Source: Candidatus Zhuqueibacterota bacterium (GTDB lineage: Bacteria; Zhuqueibacterota; Zhuqueibacteria; Residuimicrobiales; Krinioviventaceae). From it: a stretch of DNA of 9,801 nt. The translations under genes and the position numbers were made by a program. The notes below the pieces were generated by a model that saw only the letters and a program-made list of their open reading frames with translations, was not told where the DNA came from and did not search any database. The DNA lies in the NCBI GenBank assembly GCA_003854995.1, contig RQOI01000656.1, positions 1-9,801 of the forward strand, given 5' to 3'. Of the stretch, positions 7,234 to 9,801 are shown piece by piece; within the stretch, counting starts at the first letter, position 1, and every line of letters begins with the position of its first letter.

Positions 7234-8136
7234 ATGGCCCTGAAAGCGTCCATAGATATTGGCACAAATTCGACGCGTTTGCTCATTGTGGATGATCGGG
7301 CGGGCCGGATCAACGTCATCGAAGGACACGAGCGAATCACCAGGCTCGGCGATGACCTGTCCCCTCTGGGCGAGTTGGCGCCCGCGTCCATGCAGCGCGT
7401 CCTGACGGCGCTGCAGGAGTATCGGCGCGTCATCGATGCGCATGGCATCGACGATGTTCGAGTCATGGCCACCAGCGCGACGCGCGATGCACCGAATCGC
7501 GACTCTTTTTTGCATCTGATCCTGGCAACGACCGGCTGGAGATGTCGCGTCTTGTCCGGCGCGGAAGAGGCGCGACTGTCGTTTTTGGGTGCGATCAGCG
7601 ATCTGCAGCACGCGCGCGACGTGCTTGTCTGCGATATCGGCGGCGGCAGCACCGAGTTCATTTTTGCGCACGACAGGACGATGCAAAGTCTCGACATCGG
7701 CAGCAGCCGGTTGACGAAACAGTTTCTCCTCTCCGACCCGCCGACAAAGGATAAAATCGACGCGCTCATCGAGTTCACGCAGCAGCAGCTGCAGAGCAGC
7801 TTTGGCAAGAAATCGGCTTTGGATATTGTGGCGGTCGGCGGCACAGCGGTGACCCTGGCGCTCATGGATGCCGAGACGCCGCTGCACGATGCCGGCACGG
7901 CGCATCACCATCTTTTGACGAGGGTGCGCCTGGGGCGAATGATAGACACGTTGTCGCGCGCGCGCATCGCCGAGCGCGCCGCCATCGTCGGCCTGCACCC
8001 GCGACGTGCGGATGTCATTTTGGCCGGCGCGCTCATCCTGTCCGTCATCCTGGATTTTTTCGCGTGCGAGAGCACCCTGATCTCTGTGCGGGACCTGCTG
8101 TATGGCATCTTTTTTGAGGAGAGATTGCGGAATTGA
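7234..8136 (+). CDS. Ppx/GppA-family phosphatase, short single-domain form
   Basis: A 300-residue protein of the exopolyphosphatase / guanosine pentaphosphate phosphatase family, an ASKHA-fold enzyme that releases terminal phosphate from polyphosphate or pppGpp. Motifs in order are DIGTNSTRLLI (8-18, phosphate 1 loop), ATSATRDA (79-86), SGAEEARLSFLGA (108-120, containing the catalytic Glu region), DIGGGSTEF (134-142, phosphate 2 loop), GSSRLTKQF (156-164) and AVGGTAVTLA (in the second subdomain). The C-terminal HD-type domain of long E. coli Ppx/GppA (about 500 residues) is missing, so it matches the short class. ATG 7234 is fixed by an in-frame TGA at 7228-7230; no SD is visible. Its stop is 1 nt before the adenosyltransferase start, so translation of the two is probably coupled. 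Whether it acts on polyphosphate, tripolyphosphate or pppGpp cannot be told from sequence. Confidence 0.92.
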   Translation: MALKASIDIGTNSTRLLIVDDRAGRINVIEGHERITRLGDDLSPLGELAPASMQRVLTALQEYRRVIDAHGIDDVRVMATSATRDAPNRDSFLHLILATTGWRCRVLSGAEEARLSFLGAISDLQHARDVLVCDIGGGSTEFIFAHDRTMQSLDIGSSRLTKQFLLSDPPTKDKIDALIEFTQQQLQSSFGKKSALDIVAVGGTAVTLALMDAETPLHDAGTAHHHLLTRVRLGRMIDTLSRARIAERAAIVGLHPRRADVILAGALILSVILDFFACESTLISVRDLLYGIFFEERLRN

Positions 8137-8137
8137 G

Positions 8138-8695
8138 ATGAAAAAGTCAGTTACAACGAAAAAAGGTGACGACGGCACAACCGGGCTGCTCGACAACAGC
8201 CGCGTGACAAAGTCTGATCTGCGGCCAGAGGCCTATGGCACGCTGGACGAAGCCGCCGCGTTCATCGGCTTGGCGCGCGCCAAGTCAAACCTGCAGATGA
8301 CGCAAGAGCTGCTCCGCACCATCCAGCAGCATCTCTACTTGCTGAATGCCGAGCTGGCGTGTCCAGTTGACTGCCTGCATCTGCTAAAGATGAAATTGAC
8401 AAAAGAGCACCTGGGGCGGCTGGAAGAGATCGCTGCGCGGCTGGAAGAGGAATTGAATCTGCCGGCAAAATTTGTGCTCTACGGCCAGTCAGAGATCTCG
8501 GCCTGTCTGGATATCGCCCGCGCTGTCGTCCGCCGCGCCGAACGGCACATCGTCGAGCTGAATCGGGCAGAAAAAATCGCCAACCTCACCATCCTGCCCT
8601 ATATCAATCGACTATCGGACCTCTTATTCTTGCTGGCGCGGTATGAGGAATTTAAAAACGGGATAAAATACGCTCATCCGTATGATGATGAATAG
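8138..8695 (+). CDS. ATP:cob(I)alamin adenosyltransferase, PduO type
   Basis: A 185-residue helical protein of the PduO/MMAB family, which transfers the adenosyl group of ATP to cob(I)alamin to make coenzyme B12 and releases tripolyphosphate. Family motifs are the N-terminal ATP loop TKKGDDGTTGLL (7-18), DLRPEAYGTLDE (27-38), LYLLNAELACP (66-76), RRAERHIVEL (132-141) and the closing INRLSDLLFLLARY (156-169). Two spots differ from the usual pattern: the loop is normally TKTGDDG, and FVLPGG is here FVLYGQSE (112-119). ATG 8138 gives the family-standard N-terminus. An in-frame ATG at 8102, overlapping ppx, would add 12 unrelated residues. A purine-rich GAGGAGAG (8116-8123) lies too far upstream for a normal SD. 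No cobalamin riboswitch or other B12 gene is visible nearby. Most likely a working adenosyltransferase serving B12-dependent enzymes elsewhere. Confidence 0.9.
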   Translation: MKKSVTTKKGDDGTTGLLDNSRVTKSDLRPEAYGTLDEAAAFIGLARAKSNLQMTQELLRTIQQHLYLLNAELACPVDCLHLLKMKLTKEHLGRLEEIAARLEEELNLPAKFVLYGQSEISACLDIARAVVRRAERHIVELNRAEKIANLTILPYINRLSDLLFLLARYEEFKNGIKYAHPYDDE

Positions 8696-8713
8696 GATAA
8701 TGGTAGGGAAGAC

Positions 8714-8741
8714 GGAGACCGGAGACCGGAGACCGGTCTCC
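8714..8741. repeat. Three direct copies plus one inverted copy of a 7-bp unit
   Basis: The unit GGAGACC occurs three times head to tail (8714-8720, 8721-8727, 8728-8734), followed immediately by its reverse complement GGTCTCC (8735-8741). The last direct copy and the inverted copy form a perfect 14-bp palindrome. The block fills most of the 50-bp gap between two convergent genes. No further copy was noticed in the window. Confidence 0.9.
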
Positions 8742-8745
8742 TTTG
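8721..8745 (+). terminator. Possible terminator of the isomerase-ppx-adenosyltransferase transcript
   Basis: The middle copy GGAGACC (8721-8727) can pair with GGTCTCC (8735-8741) across a 7-nt loop, giving a GC-rich 7-bp stem 25 nt after the adenosyltransferase stop. It is followed by TTTG. The T tract is short, so efficiency as an intrinsic terminator is doubtful. On the minus strand no T run follows, so it would act in one direction only. Confidence 0.35.
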
Positions 8746-9801
8746 TCAAAAATCAATATAGTCAGCAGGATTCACGTGCTCGCCCTCTTTCCACAGCTCA
8801 AAATGCAAATGCGGTCCGGTGGAGACGCCAGTGCTGCCAACCTCGCCAATCTTTTCACCGCTCTTGACTGTTTTGCCCGCTTGAACAGTGATGTCCCGCA
8901 GCTGCGTGTATCGAGTCATATATCCATTGTCATGCTGCACCTCAACATATTTGCCCATTCTGTTATCCTGCTCCACGACCGTGACAGCCGCTGTGATGAC
9001 TCCCGCTGCAGCGGCGTACACGGGCGTCCCCGCTTTCGCGGCCAAATCAACTCCTCGATGAAACACTCTTTCGCCGCTGATCGGATGCTTGCGCTCGCCA
9101 TAGGTGGAAGTGATTTTGTACTCGCCGCCTGTGAGTGGATTGAAAAAGGCAAGTGATTCATAAGTCGCTGTCATTGATGAATTTGCGACATGTACAGTCC
9201 GCTTAGATTGGCTTGCCATTGGCAGGATGAAAACAGCTATGCATATAAAAAGAATTTTTGTGCTGAATGGTATCTTCATTTTTTCACCTTTCTTGATGTG
9301 TAGGATGCGAATTTTTACGACTTTGTGCGCACTGGCGAAAGCGGCAAAAACGCCGGCGCCTTTCAGTCCCCGCAGTGATGATTTGAGCGCGCTGATCAGC
9401 CCGCGACAGTACGCTCGTCTCGACAGTCTGTCCTGGGCCAGAACGATGCTGTCACAAATACACTCGCGCGCAATATAAATACGATGGTTCGTCAACCAGA
9501 TCGCCGGATGAAAAAAGTAGGCCGCTTGGATGAAATTCTGCAGAACAATCCACAGGTCATCCAAACGTTTGATGTGCGCCATCTCGTGGGCGATGACGGC
9601 GTGGATATGCTCGGAATTTGTGGTTGAAAGGTCAATGCATTTTCTCCTGCCATCTGCGTCCCATTCCGCATTTGTTTGTGATGACTGTTCCATAGTATAA
9701 TTGTCAAGCAGACTCATCGGCAGTACGATGAAATGCAGTGTTGCTGATCTTTTTCGTAACGGGATCGAAACAGCTGATACTATTAGAAATAGTATGGCAG
9801 C
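8746..9801 (-). CDS. M56 (BlaR1-like) peptidase fused to an M23 (LytM) domain, partial at right edge
   Basis: The frame is open to the window edge. The 28 codons before the first ATG (9715-9717) continue the M56 fold: VSIPLRKRSATLHFIVLP matches the family stretch before the zinc site, so the true start lies outside. Counting from that ATG, the M56 domain shows zinc motif HEMAH (44-48), FFHPAIWL (68-75), a third ligand E85 in ARECICDS and SRRAYCRGLI (99-108). About 22 extra residues separate IVLPMSLLDNY from the zinc helix. One membrane segment follows (155-169). The M23 domain has HRGVD (H220, D224) and HLHFE (H303, H305), but YTQL replaces the usual YAHL, so Q272 stands for a catalytic His. 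By analogy with BlaR1, M56 would be cytoplasmic and M23 periplasmic. An internal ATG (M147, 9277-9279) has a strong SD. It could be a cell-wall sensor-protease; a BlaI-type repressor gene may lie beyond the edge. Confidence 0.88.
   Translation of the reverse strand, partial: AAILFLIVSAVSIPLRKRSATLHFIVLPMSLLDNYTMEQSSQTNAEWDADGRRKCIDLSTTNSEHIHAVIAHEMAHIKRLDDLWIVLQNFIQAAYFFHPAIWLTNHRIYIARECICDSIVLAQDRLSRRAYCRGLISALKSSLRGLKGAGVFAAFASAHKVVKIRILHIKKGEKMKIPFSTKILFICIAVFILPMASQSKRTVHVANSSMTATYESLAFFNPLTGGEYKITSTYGERKHPISGERVFHRGVDLAAKAGTPVYAAAAGVITAAVTVVEQDNRMGKYVEVQHDNGYMTRYTQLRDITVQAGKTVKSGEKIGEVGSTGVSTGPHLHFELWKEGEHVNPADYIDF
9277..9290 (-). promoter_or_regulatory. Internal ribosome binding site and ATG before the M23 part
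   Basis: On the minus strand AAGGTG (9285-9290) lies 5 nt before an in-frame ATG (9277-9279), the best SD-to-start spacing in the window. The protein from this Met begins MKIPFSTK followed by ILFICIAVFILP and then ASQS, which has the shape of a secretion signal. Initiation here would yield a separate M23 protein of 177 residues. Codons for KKGEK naturally spell an SD-like sequence, so chance is possible. Confidence 0.4.

Noticed and set aside
7153..8196. Long minus-strand open frame (347 codons) opposite ppx
   Set aside because: It is antisense to a gene with complete Ppx/GppA motifs; long antisense frames are expected from this base composition and its translation is low in recognisable motifs.

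Overview
The window (about 54% G+C by eye) reads as a compact stretch of chromosome from a Gram-negative bacterium. It holds eight protein genes, two of them cut by the window edges. I see no rRNA, tRNA, CRISPR array, insertion sequence or phage gene. The gene set suggests an FCB-type or related lineage (Calditrichota/KSB1-like): an M56/M23 metallopeptidase fusion, a PspF-like AAA+ regulator beside an ECF sigma factor, and generally weak Shine-Dalgarno (SD) sequences. That placement is a low-confidence inference, and nothing here fixes the species.

Left region (1-1476). On the minus strand, a sigma-54-type AAA+ regulator (163-1167) is followed after 57 nt by the first 35 codons of an ECF-type sigma factor that runs off the left edge. 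The regulator lacks the GAFTGA loop and has altered Walker A, Walker B and sensor I motifs. A divergent intergenic region of about 310 bp follows, ending in a near-perfect sigma-70-type promoter (TTGACA, 17 nt, TATATT) that drives sbcD.

Middle region (1477-6315). sbcD and sbcC form a two-gene operon for the SbcCD (Mre11-Rad50-like) double-strand-break nuclease. All expected catalytic motifs and the CPVC zinc hook are present. Convergent to it on the minus strand is a polytopic membrane protein of the LPG-synthase transmembrane / UPF0104 flippase-like family.

Right-centre region (6316-8695). A second TTGACA-N17-TATATT promoter starts a likely three-gene transcript: a TIM-barrel sugar phosphate isomerase/epimerase, a short Ppx/GppA phosphatase, and a PduO-type ATP:cob(I)alamin adenosyltransferase. 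The last two are 1 nt apart. The adenosyltransferase releases tripolyphosphate, which a short-chain exopolyphosphatase could remove, so this pairing may be functional.

Right edge (8696-9801). After a convergent junction with a 7-bp direct/inverted repeat, the minus strand carries a BlaR1-like M56 peptidase domain fused through one transmembrane segment to an M23 (LytM) domain. Its N-terminus lies outside the window. The M23 domain keeps its zinc ligands but has Gln in place of a catalytic His. An internal ATG with the best SD in the window could make the M23 part on its own as a secreted protein. The most interesting items are this fusion, the degenerate AAA+ regulator, and the phosphatase/adenosyltransferase pairing.
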